Shown: positions 1 through 5,732, counted from the first letter of the stretch. The stretch: DNA of 5,899 nt from Dehalococcoidia bacterium (GCA_028822675.1 JAPKDE010000165.1:1-5899), one strand, 5' to 3'. Program-made: numbers and translations. The notes: generated by a model from the letters alone, not told the origin.

Positions 1-233
1 TGACTTGGTCAACCAGGGTTGAGGTTGAAGTGCACGGCAAGCCTTCCAGTGACCGCAATTCCAGCCGGACCACGCTTCCAGGGAACGACCCAGCGATGAT
101 GGTAACCAACATCAAGGCCTTCCAAGACGCCGGGGTTGATCACATAGTGCTGGCCCTAAACTCGGGAGATGTCTCCGCCCTAAAACGCCTGATGGAAACC
201 ATCTCCGCCGAGGTCCTACCAGAGTTTAAGTAG
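1..233 (+). CDS. LLM-class flavin/F420-dependent oxidoreductase, C-terminal fragment (5' end outside window)
   Basis: The frame is open from the left edge (first full codon at position 3) to a TAG at 231-233, giving the last 76 residues of a longer protein, so a GTG at position 30 should not be taken as the start. The visible part has the usual end of luciferase-like monooxygenases: a short beta strand rich in Val and Glu, a variable loop, then an AGVDHIVLAL segment, which is the last beta strand of the TIM barrel. It finishes with a helix containing RLME and a terminal EVLPEF. In this family that strand and helix close the barrel that binds FMN or F420, and the enzymes oxidise or monooxygenate small organic substrates in the cytoplasm. 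The substrate cannot be deduced, because the N-terminal and central parts are missing. Family assignment is fairly secure; the choice between F420 and FMN is not. Confidence 0.8.
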   Translation, partial: TWSTRVEVEVHGKPSSDRNSSRTTLPGNDPAMMVTNIKAFQDAGVDHIVLALNSGDVSALKRLMETISAEVLPEFK

Positions 234-249
234 GGGGCAAAGTTCCATA

Positions 250-274
250 TCAGCCAAAGCTAACAGCTAGCTGA
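250..274. terminator. possible bidirectional hairpin between convergent genes
   Basis: TCAGC at 250-254 can pair with GCTGA at 270-274, and the loop itself contains the 10-base palindrome CAGCTAGCTG (264-273). It lies between the stop of the oxidoreductase (plus) and the stop of the toxin (minus), where a shared terminator would be expected. There is only a short AATTT on the plus side and no real T tract, so this is weak. Confidence 0.22.
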
Positions 275-303
275 ATTTGGGAGATATTCCGCCTTTTGAA
301 TCG

Positions 304-597
304 CTACAGCTGATAGCGGGTTATATCTAACGCGGCATGGAATATACCGAGTACGTTGATATCCCCATTGTCATCAGCCAGATATGCTATGCGGTAATGC
401 CCATATAGCAATATTCGAATATTCCGGGTGGAAGGGCTGTATCGATAGCCAATTTCCGGGAACTCAAGATGCCCTTGAGTTCGGTCAAATATTCCTTGAA
501 GAATCCGGGAGGCAGCGGAAGCATCGTCCGTGACGATGTAATTGTAGATGTCTTCCAGCCAACGTAAGGATTCTTCGGTCCATTTTATTTCTGCTAT
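304..597 (-). CDS. ParE/RelE-family type II toxin, apparent ATA start
   Basis: Translating from 597 down to the TAG at 304-306 gives 97 residues with the pattern of a ParE/RelE-superfamily toxin. It opens AEIKWTEES, continues with an amphipathic pair of helices containing LEDIYNYI (residues 14-21), then LEFPEIG (44-50), a basic RNIRILLYGHYRIAYL strand region (58-73), and ends with the INVLGIFHA strand (80-88). Family members either poison DNA gyrase (ParE) or cleave mRNA on the ribosome (RelE); the sequence does not settle which. The frame has a TGA at 622-624 and no ATG, GTG or TTG between it and the conserved first residues. The codon where Met is expected is ATA (595-597), which overlaps the antitoxin TAG as ATAG. 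Either a rare near-cognate start is used, or a base change has silenced the toxin. The order antitoxin then toxin with overlapping ends is typical of these modules. Confidence 0.83.
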   Translation of the reverse strand: MAEIKWTEESLRWLEDIYNYIVTDDASAASRILQGIFDRTQGHLEFPEIGYRYSPSTRNIRILLYGHYRIAYLADDNGDINVLGIFHAALDITRYQL

Positions 598-770
598 GAA
601 CGGATGCGCCGTGCCATATCTTCATTCGAAATAGTGCGCCCTGCGTCAGCATTCGCTAAACCCCGTTCCACCATCACATGAAACGCTAATTCGCGCACTA
701 TTTCTTCAGGTAAACTGTCCTCGGGCTGAGATTGCACTATTCGAGTGATGTCATCCTTGGCCGTTGACAT
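594..770 (-). CDS. small antitoxin partner of the ParE/RelE toxin
   Basis: This 58-residue acidic protein starts at ATG 768-770, six bases after a clear GGAGG (777-781), and stops at TAG 594-596. The C-terminal half, with ERGLANADAGR (residues 35-45) then ISNEDMARRI (47-56), follows the pattern [GLADxxAGRxxSxEExxRR] that I recall from short antitoxins encoded just before RelE/ParE-type toxins. No classical ribbon-helix-helix or Phd fold is obvious in the N-terminal part. Its role would be to bind and neutralise the toxin, and possibly to repress the operon. The last four bases overlap the toxin gene. If base 595 were C on the plus strand instead of T, the TAG would be TGG and the protein would run three residues further (W-Q-K) to a TAA at 585-587, for 61 residues. 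Assignment rests on size, motif and position. Confidence 0.75.
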   Translation of the reverse strand: MSTAKDDITRIVQSQPEDSLPEEIVRELAFHVMVERGLANADAGRTISNEDMARRIRS

Positions 771-776
771 GTCTCG

Positions 777-781
777 CCTCC
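777..781 (-). promoter_or_regulatory. strong Shine-Dalgarno of the antitoxin gene
   Basis: On the minus strand GGAGG lies six bases before the ATG at 768-770. It fixes the antitoxin start. By contrast, no such site serves the toxin, which would depend on translational coupling across the four-base overlap. Confidence 0.7.
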
Positions 782-801
782 GCGCGTTCCTCGATTAAAT
801 C

Positions 802-843
802 CTATTACGAATATTATACTTTGCCGTCAATTCGCGATTCCAA
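802..843 (-). promoter_or_regulatory. candidate promoter of the toxin-antitoxin pair
   Basis: On the minus strand there is a perfect TATAAT (813-818). TTGGAA (838-843) lies 19 bases upstream of it, and a TTGACG (825-830) lies too close to serve this -10 but 17 bases before TAATAG (802-807). CGAAT (808-812) and ATTCG (830-834) form a spaced inverted repeat that could be an operator for antitoxin autoregulation. The AT-rich patch stands out from the surrounding GC-richer coding DNA. The exact -10/-35 pairing is uncertain. Confidence 0.4.
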
Positions 844-855
844 CTACTGTTCCCC

Positions 856-2136
856 CTAACCGTCGCTCTCTGCCTCTACTGGCACTGGCGGTTTGGTTGG
901 CGCTCGGGTTGATAGGAGCAGGGCAATGGTTGCGGCACCCACTATTGCCAGGACTATGAAGGCGTCTCGGTAGCTGCCGGTCACATCGTAGACGATGCCG
1001 GAGAATAGCCCGCCGATTGCCTGGCCCAGCGAGACAAGTGGCTCGGTCACGCCCCGGATGGTGCTGAGCGAACCACGGCCAAAGTAGTTGGCGTAGGCCA
1101 CCACCGGCACCACCAATATCCCGCCCACGGCAGTCCCAAATATCGCAGCTACAGCTAAGGCTTCAACCGCAGTGTCAGCCATGGTAAACAGCACCAAAGC
1201 CCCAGACATCATCAGGGCGACACCGGCGTAGGTATAGCGCACGGGCACTCGGTCGACCACCCAACCCCAAAACAGACTGCCAAGACCAGTGAATACAGCG
1301 TTCATGCTGATTGAAGCAGCGGAAACACCCACACCGAGCCCTTGGTCCAAGAAGAAGGCTGCCTGATGAATGTTGGTGCCAGACTGCAACAGATATAGAG
1401 AGCCGGTGGATATGGCCAGGAGCCACAGAGTGGGAGTGCGCATCGCCTCCCGGAGCGTCCAGCTCACCTCTTCAGTAGCCGCCGTTGCAGTTTCGCCATC
1501 TTTTAGTTGGTCTGGTTCGTCGCCGTCGGGCAGGAGATCCACAGATTCAGGACTCTGCCGAACCAGTATGGAGACCGGGCCCAAAGCCAGCACAAAGACC
1601 AACACGCCCATCACGGTCCAAGCGTCCTGCCAGCCACGATAGCTGATCACCACACCGGCCAAAAGGGGAAAGGTAATCATGCCCAGCGAATGGGACATGA
1701 ACAAGATTCCAGTGGCCCGGCCTCGTTTCTTGACGAACCATCGGGACACAATGACTGAACATCCGATGTTCATTGGGCTGGCAAATATGACGCGCCCCGC
1801 TCCGTAAGCCAGGTAGAATGCTACTGGCGCTGTGGCCCAAGCCAGCGACATAGTGGTGAAACCCAGAGCGATTACGCTGACGGTTAGTATCACCCTGGCA
1901 CCGTACCGGTCCAGCGCCCAGCCGGTGATTGGCGACGCCACCATGGCCATCAACCCACCAAAACTGGCCGCGCCGGCGATTAACGTGCGGCTCCAACCCA
2001 GGTCTTCAGACATTGGGAATATGAACACCGCCAGAGTTAAACTGGCAGCGGCGTTTCTGACAACCATTGAACTGCCAGCTGCAAACAGAATGCTCCAGCC
2101 GTAGAAAAATGGCAGTCTATTAATTAGTTGGTACAT
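856..2136 (-). CDS. MFS transporter, OFA/monocarboxylate-like
   Basis: A complete 426-residue major facilitator superfamily protein with about 12 hydrophobic helices in two halves, joined by a charged cytoplasmic loop at roughly 192-235. The short N-terminus with FFYGW (10-14) leads directly into helix 1. MFS motif A is present after helix 2 as GWALDRYGAR (72-81), with a degenerate copy GWVVDRVPVR (291-300) in the second half. RWFVKKRGRATGI (132-144) between helices 4 and 5 is characteristic of the oxalate:formate antiporter and monocarboxylate carrier branch. It probably moves a small organic anion across the inner membrane by exchange or proton coupling; the substrate is unknown. The start is ATG 2134-2136. 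No good Shine-Dalgarno precedes it, but the next Met (24) would remove helix 1. The frame is intact, with 11 Trp codons all TGG. It ends with TAG, 85 bases before the antitoxin gene on the same strand. Confidence 0.93.
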   Translation of the reverse strand: MYQLINRLPFFYGWSILFAAGSSMVVRNAAASLTLAVFIFPMSEDLGWSRTLIAGAASFGGLMAMVASPITGWALDRYGARVILTVSVIALGFTTMSLAWATAPVAFYLAYGAGRVIFASPMNIGCSVIVSRWFVKKRGRATGILFMSHSLGMITFPLLAGVVISYRGWQDAWTVMGVLVFVLALGPVSILVRQSPESVDLLPDGDEPDQLKDGETATAATEEVSWTLREAMRTPTLWLLAISTGSLYLLQSGTNIHQAAFFLDQGLGVGVSAASISMNAVFTGLGSLFWGWVVDRVPVRYTYAGVALMMSGALVLFTMADTAVEALAVAAIFGTAVGGILVVPVVAYANYFGRGSLSTIRGVTEPLVSLGQAIGGLFSGIVYDVTGSYRDAFIVLAIVGAATIALLLSTRAPTKPPVPVEAESDG

Positions 2137-2230
2137 GGGAAAGTTGTTGGATCACCGTAAATGAACATGCCAAATAAAAACGCCGAGGCACGACAGCGCA
2201 TCTGCCACGACGATTAATCAACGGGAACCA
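2137..2230. promoter_or_regulatory. divergent intergenic region, MFS gene and protease lipoprotein gene
   Basis: These 94 bases separate two divergently read genes, so both promoters should lie here. I see no convincing -35/-10 pair on either strand. The palindrome GATTAATC (2213-2220) and a repeated CACGAC are the only structures noted; a shared regulator site is possible but unsupported. Confidence 0.3.
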
Positions 2231-3085
2231 GTGTATAGCTTGAAAACACCCAACTGCAATATTCGGACCAGACGCCTTCGACTTACCCTAATGGCGCTCG
2301 TCATAGGCGGACTAATGACCTTGCTGGCCTGCCAGGGTGCAATAGGCGAAACCGGACCAGCGGGAGAGCTAGGCACACAAGGCGAACAGGGAGAGCAAGG
2401 ACGCCCTGGAGCTACAGGCTCAAGGGGCTTCCCCGGCTTTGTGGGCCCAAGGGGACCGGAAGGACTGCCCGGAAAGCCCCAGCCAGACTTCAGCGAATTC
2501 ATTGGCGATATGCGGAGCGCGGTCACTTTCATCAACCTGGCCTTTTCCCAGGGGTCGGGGGTGCGCATCTCACCCACTGAGATTATCACTGCTGAGCACG
2601 TGATCAGTGGGGCTTCCCGGGTGGAGGTGTCCGTGGAGGGCGGCATCTACCAAAGGGCCACTGTTACCGGGTATGACAGCCACCGCGACCTGGCATTGTT
2701 AACGTTGGACAATCCCACCCCGGGCTTAACCGTCAGTCTGCCTGTCTCTAATCAGGTATTTGCCGACCTTTCGCAAAGATCGGTGGCGGGCATTGGGTAC
2801 GAAGTAGCTCTGATTGGGTTTGTTCCAGACATCTCAACCAACACGCCGGTGGTCACATTTGGCCGTATCGGCGCTATCTGGAGCATTCGCCCCGGAGGCT
2901 ATGAAGTTGGGCAGGTGGACGCCGCAGCAACCAACGGCATGAGCGGTGGCGGCGTATTCAACAAGTTTGGCGAGTACCTGGGAGTGCTAATCACATCGTC
3001 CAGTTTTGACGGCAACATCCGGTACGTACGGTTTGAAGAGATTCGAGAAGTTATCGACGACTTGCGGGCCGGCAGCAAGCAATAA
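2231..3085 (+). CDS. lipoprotein with collagen-like stalk and trypsin-like serine protease domain
   Basis: This 284-residue protein has a basic N-terminus (RTRRLR, 12-17), a hydrophobic segment and a lipobox LLAC with Cys34, so it should be exported and lipid-anchored. Directly after Cys34 come 16 uninterrupted Gly-X-Y triplets (residues 36-83), a collagen-like rod. Residues 88-280 form a chymotrypsin/HtrA-type protease domain: His123 in ITAEHVISG, Asp153 in SHRDLALLTL and Ser238 in TNGMSGGGVFN make a complete catalytic triad, and GMSGGG matches the usual G-x-SGG nucleophile loop. No PDZ domain follows. It probably cleaves proteins outside the membrane, held away from it by the stalk; the substrate is unknown. 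The start is GTG 2231. TTG 2240 is an alternative, while ATG 2291 would lose the basic signal-peptide region. It ends with TAA. The downstream gene converges on it, so it appears monocistronic. Confidence 0.88.
   Translation: MYSLKTPNCNIRTRRLRLTLMALVIGGLMTLLACQGAIGETGPAGELGTQGEQGEQGRPGATGSRGFPGFVGPRGPEGLPGKPQPDFSEFIGDMRSAVTFINLAFSQGSGVRISPTEIITAEHVISGASRVEVSVEGGIYQRATVTGYDSHRDLALLTLDNPTPGLTVSLPVSNQVFADLSQRSVAGIGYEVALIGFVPDISTNTPVVTFGRIGAIWSIRPGGYEVGQVDAAATNGMSGGGVFNKFGEYLGVLITSSSFDGNIRYVRFEEIREVIDDLRAGSKQ
2336..2479 (+). repeat. collagen-like Gly-X-Y repeat (16 triplets)
   Basis: Residues 36-83 of the protease lipoprotein have glycine at every third position without a break. Pro occurs at X or Y in several triplets (GPA, GRP, GFP, GPR, GPE, GLP, GKP), and Glu/Gln in others (GET, GEL, GEQ, GEQ). 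Such blocks form triple helices in bacterial collagen-like proteins without hydroxyproline. This implies a trimer, which is an inference. The DNA is correspondingly GGN-rich but is not a tandem repeat at nucleotide level. Confidence 0.9.
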
Positions 3086-3107
3086 TCTGTACCGGCCAAG
3101 GCTTTAC

Positions 3108-3142
3108 CCAATCAGAGGAAACTGAGCTACAGGTCCTCTTGG
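3108..3142. terminator. possible hairpin at the convergent gene ends
   Basis: AGAGGA (3114-3119) pairs with TCCTCT (3134-3139). An inner CTG (3122-3124) pairs with CAG (3130-3132) around the loop AGCTA, and an outer CCA (3108-3110) pairs with TGG (3140-3142). It follows the protease stop and overlaps the last codons of the DUF4129 gene, so it could act on both transcripts. No T tract follows on either strand, which argues against a classical intrinsic terminator. Confidence 0.3.
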
Positions 3143-4467
3143 TCCATGAACTCGGTCAGTTCCTTCCAGTCCTCTCGTAAGTCTTCAATGCCGGCATCAT
3201 CGGTTCCGCTCTGACCGTAATGAGAACGCTGGAAGCGCTGCACAATCCGGTAGACCGGGTCAGTCGGCAGTAGGCCCCAGAAACCGCGCTGGTGTTCGTT
3301 GGGCGTCTCCCAGTCTCGGCGCGGACGTCCCATTCGGGAGGCCATCCCCAAGAAACCATGGTAAAACTCCCTGGGTGTGGTCAGGTTATTCCCGTCGCCA
3401 ATTCCTTTTTCTTTCACCGGGAACATCCTCTTCCACCAGGCGGCAAACATGTCTGCTACGTCATCGTTGGCCCGCTTCCAGGTGAACAAAGACTCTCTGG
3501 TCTCCTCAACATCACTCTCTTCAGTCATGTAGCGGCGTGACATAAATAGCTTGTACACCACAAAACCGGCAATCGCCGTCGCAATTCCCAGAGCCATCCA
3601 CTTGAGGATGGTCATGAGCGCAGTTGAAGCTTCTTTCTCTTCGGCCCGATCTCTTAGTCGCTGATGAAACTCGTCCAAATCAGCCTGGGCGTTGGCCAGC
3701 GCCGTGAAATCGCCTCCGCCGAAAAAGCTGGATATCCAGTTGACGAATTGCACAACGAGTCCGGCGCAGAACCCCATTGCAAAGAAAAGCGGTTGAAGGA
3801 TCCAGAACCCTGCCTCGCCGCCGTATTTCACGAACCCTCGGGTCACGTCATCCAGTCCTCCCAGACCAAGGGCGCTAATGATTAGCCCAACAACGACCAC
3901 GCCGCCAATGCTGACCATGATCGGCATCAACCATTCCCGTGACATGCTGTGGGTCTCGCCACTCTCAGACGAGAAGCGCGCCAATGAAAGACCCATCAGA
4001 CCAACCGCAAAGAACCCTATCACCAAGAACCCATTGACCACCTGTTCGTCCACCATGCTATCCACGAGGGCGGAGCCAAACAGCACGCCCAGCCCCCATA
4101 GAAAGGCTGCCCGCACCGAGTCCAAAGAAACTTCTTCCCTTGCAACGTTGGTCCCGCGCCACCAAATAACCATCAGGAAAACTATGGTGCCAATTAAGTC
4201 CACGATTGATTCGACCGAGCCGCTAATGAGAGCATCCACCGGGACGATTCCCAGTCCGTTGTTAAGGTGAACCATCACCAAAATACCGGGGATTCCAACG
4301 CCCAGACCAATTAGTCCTCGAATCTTTGGGTTGACGTTGACCGACAGGATAAAATTCATCAAAAAGAACGACGACAGCAATGCCAGCAACACCAACCAGA
4401 ACGACAGGACGACCTCTGGCAGGTTCATAAGGGCAGCAATAGCCATGAAAGACCAGATATAGCGCAC
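3127..4467 (-). CDS. multi-spanning membrane protein with C-terminal DUF4129 domain
   Basis: The 446-residue frame has about eight hydrophobic helices (near 19-43, 50-67, 90-103, 118-135, 144-165, 181-204, 222-245 and 286-307). A charged segment with coiled-coil character (262-282) precedes the last helix. The soluble C-terminus has the DUF4129 pattern: REFYHGFLGMASRMGRPRRD (366-385), then ETP (387-389), and ending near YRIVQRFQRSHYG (406-418). DUF4129 occurs at the C-terminus of transglutaminase-like TgpA proteins and as separate proteins in MoxR-DUF58 clusters; its activity is unknown, and here no transglutaminase domain is present. The GTG at 4467 follows a TAG in this frame and starts inside what is probably helix 1. 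The better-supported start is ATG 4525 in another frame (separate entry), so this coordinate set is likely the 3' part of a frameshifted or recoded gene of about 465 residues. It ends with TAG. Confidence 0.82.
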   Translation of the reverse strand: MRYIWSFMAIAALMNLPEVVLSFWLVLLALLSSFFLMNFILSVNVNPKIRGLIGLGVGIPGILVMVHLNNGLGIVPVDALISGSVESIVDLIGTIVFLMVIWWRGTNVAREEVSLDSVRAAFLWGLGVLFGSALVDSMVDEQVVNGFLVIGFFAVGLMGLSLARFSSESGETHSMSREWLMPIMVSIGGVVVVGLIISALGLGGLDDVTRGFVKYGGEAGFWILQPLFFAMGFCAGLVVQFVNWISSFFGGGDFTALANAQADLDEFHQRLRDRAEEKEASTALMTILKWMALGIATAIAGFVVYKLFMSRRYMTEESDVEETRESLFTWKRANDDVADMFAAWWKRMFPVKEKGIGDGNNLTTPREFYHGFLGMASRMGRPRRDWETPNEHQRGFWGLLPTDPVYRIVQRFQRSHYGQSGTDDAGIEDLREDWKELTEFMDQEDL

Positions 4468-4525
4468 AGGTCTCCAGGAAAAGAGCTACGGAGGTTACTG
4501 TGTTATTTCGCCATGAACTATTCAT
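4448..4525 (-). other. likely true N-terminus of the DUF4129 protein, in a different frame
   Basis: ATG 4523-4525 overlaps the DUF58 stop (ATGAATAG) and is preceded by GGAGGG (4528-4533), though the spacing is short. It encodes 26 residues beginning MNSSWRNN and ending CALYLVF, which read as a short basic tail entering a membrane helix. Skipping the single base 4447 after the TTT Phe codon joins this to Met8 of the downstream frame (ATG 4446) and yields one continuous hydrophobic helix (ALYLVF-MAIAALM). Left in its own frame, translation continues to a stop at 4262-4264 with a Pro/Arg-rich tail unlike the family. This is therefore a probable +1 frameshift junction, by error, mutation or recoding. 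Confidence 0.6.
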
Positions 4526-5300
4526 GTCCCTCCAGTGGATCAAGGACGCTGGCCATGGGAATCACGGTCAGGTCGCCCAGTTCTTCGTCAGGAACACCAT
4601 CCCCGGCATAGAGCACCAACACGGGGCAACCGTGATCGCGTATGCCCGCAATATCGGCCAAAAGAGAGTCACTGATGGCCGGTGTAATCAGAACAACTGT
4701 GGTCCCTGGCGGCAGAGAATCTCGCCCCGCGTTCATAACCTCAGAAAGGGGAGCAACAACGTAGGGCGCGGCCATGGCCAGGGCTTCTAGGGTCATGGAA
4801 AACTGGCTGGACGATGCCCCCATCGGGACGTTAATCCACTTGCCGGTAAAGCTGGCCACCGCGTTGCTGATCACGCTGTAAGTATAGCCACTCTGGTCGG
4901 CCAGACCGGCCACTGAAGCCACCACCGTCACGCATCGCTCAAACAAGCGACAGTTGCTGCCTTGCCAAGAATGATCCCTGGTAGAGCCGTTCATCACGAT
5001 CAGCATGTTCAGAGACACCACCGGCTCAAACACCTTGGTTTGCAGGGTTCCTGCTCGGGCCGTGGCCTTCCAGTCTATGTGCTTCATGGGGTCCTGTGAC
5101 TGGTAGTCTCGCTGGCCCACCACCCGGTTGGTGTCAAAGTAAATTGGCTTTGAACCGCGTATCTCACCCAATGGGTGTTCCGGCGGGAACAACAATCTGG
5201 ATACGTCCAACACTGTAGGGAAAACCAATAGATCGTCAAACTGAAGGTAACGAGTCTCGGCGGAGCTGAACCCAAAGATATCCCCGGTCCGCAGGCGCAC
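4518..5300 (-). CDS. DUF58 protein, C-terminal part (downstream of in-frame TGA)
   Basis: This holds the hallmark of DUF58 proteins: RDYQSQDPMKHIDWKATAR (residues 64-82 from this GTG; 206-224 of the joined protein), followed by KVFEP (89-93). Behind it lies a Rossmann-like, degenerate von Willebrand A region starting at LNMLIVMNGS (98-106). The usual metal-site DxSxS reads N-G-S-T-R, so metal binding is doubtful. DUF58 proteins are encoded beside MoxR ATPases and are thought to be their vWA-type partners at the membrane. The same frame is open upstream beyond the GTG for 16 codons, with family-like CLERGYHRIGP just before it, and then meets TGA 5349-5351. The GTG lacks a Shine-Dalgarno and would cut the domain, so it is probably not a real start. 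The end (TAG) overlaps ATG 4525 of the next gene by eight bases, indicating coupled translation. Confidence 0.85.
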   Translation of the reverse strand: MRLRTGDIFGFSSAETRYLQFDDLLVFPTVLDVSRLLFPPEHPLGEIRGSKPIYFDTNRVVGQRDYQSQDPMKHIDWKATARAGTLQTKVFEPVVSLNMLIVMNGSTRDHSWQGSNCRLFERCVTVVASVAGLADQSGYTYSVISNAVASFTGKWINVPMGASSSQFSMTLEALAMAAPYVVAPLSEVMNAGRDSLPPGTTVVLITPAISDSLLADIAGIRDHGCPVLVLYAGDGVPDEELGDLTVIPMASVLDPLEGHE

Positions 5301-5348
5301 TGGCCCAATGCGGTGGTAGCCTCGTTCCAGGCATTGTAGAGAGTATTT

Positions 5349-5351
5349 TCA
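5349..5351 (-). other. in-frame TGA interrupting the DUF58 gene
   Basis: The codon after LLPYQKAT is TGA, and the next codons read KYSLQCLERGYHRIGPV in the same frame, straight into the rest of DUF58 (5351 minus 4520 is 831, a multiple of three). A Trp (TGG) is the simplest ancestral residue; CGA Arg is also one change away. A weak GCCT/AGGC hairpin lies 16 bases downstream, but nothing convincing as a selenocysteine element. Confidence 0.85.
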
Positions 5352-5726
5352 GGTGGCCTTCTGATAGGGGAGCAATGAGGTGGTGATGGTGTGCTGCCGG
5401 TTGGACTCCAGGCCGTTGCCGCGCATAGTTGCACCGGTCAGGTCCAGGCCGTCTGGGAACGAGTCCTGGATATCAACCCAGATCAGCGGCAGAACCTTGT
5501 CATTGTCCAGCGTGACGGAATATTCAATGGTGTCGCCAATGAAAGCCCGTTTGGTACTGATGGATCGGGAATGGCCCACGGAGCGGAAGGCGAAGCGATC
5601 CCAGATACGGGCGGCAATGGCTAGCACGAGCACCAGGGAGCCGACCACCAGCAACAACCCTTCACTGGCGACCAGGCCAATGAATATCAACAAGCTGCTA
5701 CAGAAGATCCAGAAATCGTTGAGCAT
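5349..5726 (-). CDS. DUF58 protein, N-terminal part (upstream of in-frame TGA)
   Basis: The 125 residues before the TGA are the normal N-terminus of a DUF58 protein: two hydrophobic segments forming a membrane hairpin (about 5-17 and 20-39), then an RxxxxxRAFIGDTIEYSVTLDN-type beta-sandwich start, with FIGD (62-65) and LPLIWVDIQDSFP (78-90). The family positions these as a membrane anchor and a Big-like beta domain ahead of the vWA-like part. ATG 5724-5726 is preceded by GAGGG (5733-5737) six bases away, supporting this start. Joined through the TGA the protein is 402 residues, a normal length for the family, so this and the previous entry are one gene. If the stop is efficient, the product would be a membrane-anchored stub without the conserved RDY/IDW core. 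It lies 44 bases after the MoxR stop, in one operon. Confidence 0.85.
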   Translation of the reverse strand: MLNDFWIFCSSLLIFIGLVASEGLLLVVGSLVLVLAIAARIWDRFAFRSVGHSRSISTKRAFIGDTIEYSVTLDNDKVLPLIWVDIQDSFPDGLDLTGATMRGNGLESNRQHTITTSLLPYQKAT

Positions 5727-5732
5727 TACAGT

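Noticed and set aside
819..830. TTGACG (825-830) plus TATAAT (813-818) as one promoter
   Set aside because: The spacing is only six bases. Each element can only be used with another, weaker partner.
2218..2646. A 142-residue minus-strand frame rich in Gly-x-Pro and Ser-Pro repeats opposite the collagen block
   Set aside because: GGN glycine codons read as NCC (Pro, Ser, Ala, Thr) on the other strand, so the repeat is a mirror of the real collagen-like gene. It also covers the protease His region and has no ribosome site.
4262..4543. A separate small gene of 93 codons between DUF58 and DUF4129
   Set aside because: Only its first part (from ATG 4525 to about 4448) looks like protein. The rest is the shadow of DUF4129 codons, and the ATG at 4543 lies inside DUF58 without a ribosome site.
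5310..5351. Selenocysteine insertion at the DUF58 TGA, based on a GCCT-GGAACG-AGGC hairpin 16 bases downstream
   Set aside because: The stem is only four pairs and does not extend, the loop is not a typical SECIS, and the DUF58 position is not expected to be a redox Cys. Trp or Arg is the simpler original residue.
5084..5434. A 116-residue minus-strand frame bridging the DUF58 TGA
   Set aside because: It is out of frame with both DUF58 halves and its peptide lacks any family pattern; the real frame continues directly through the TGA.
856..5726. General reassignment of TGA to Trp (code 4-like)
   Set aside because: At least 27 Trp codons in the intact genes are all TGG and only one TGA sits in frame. 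A reassigned genome would normally show many.
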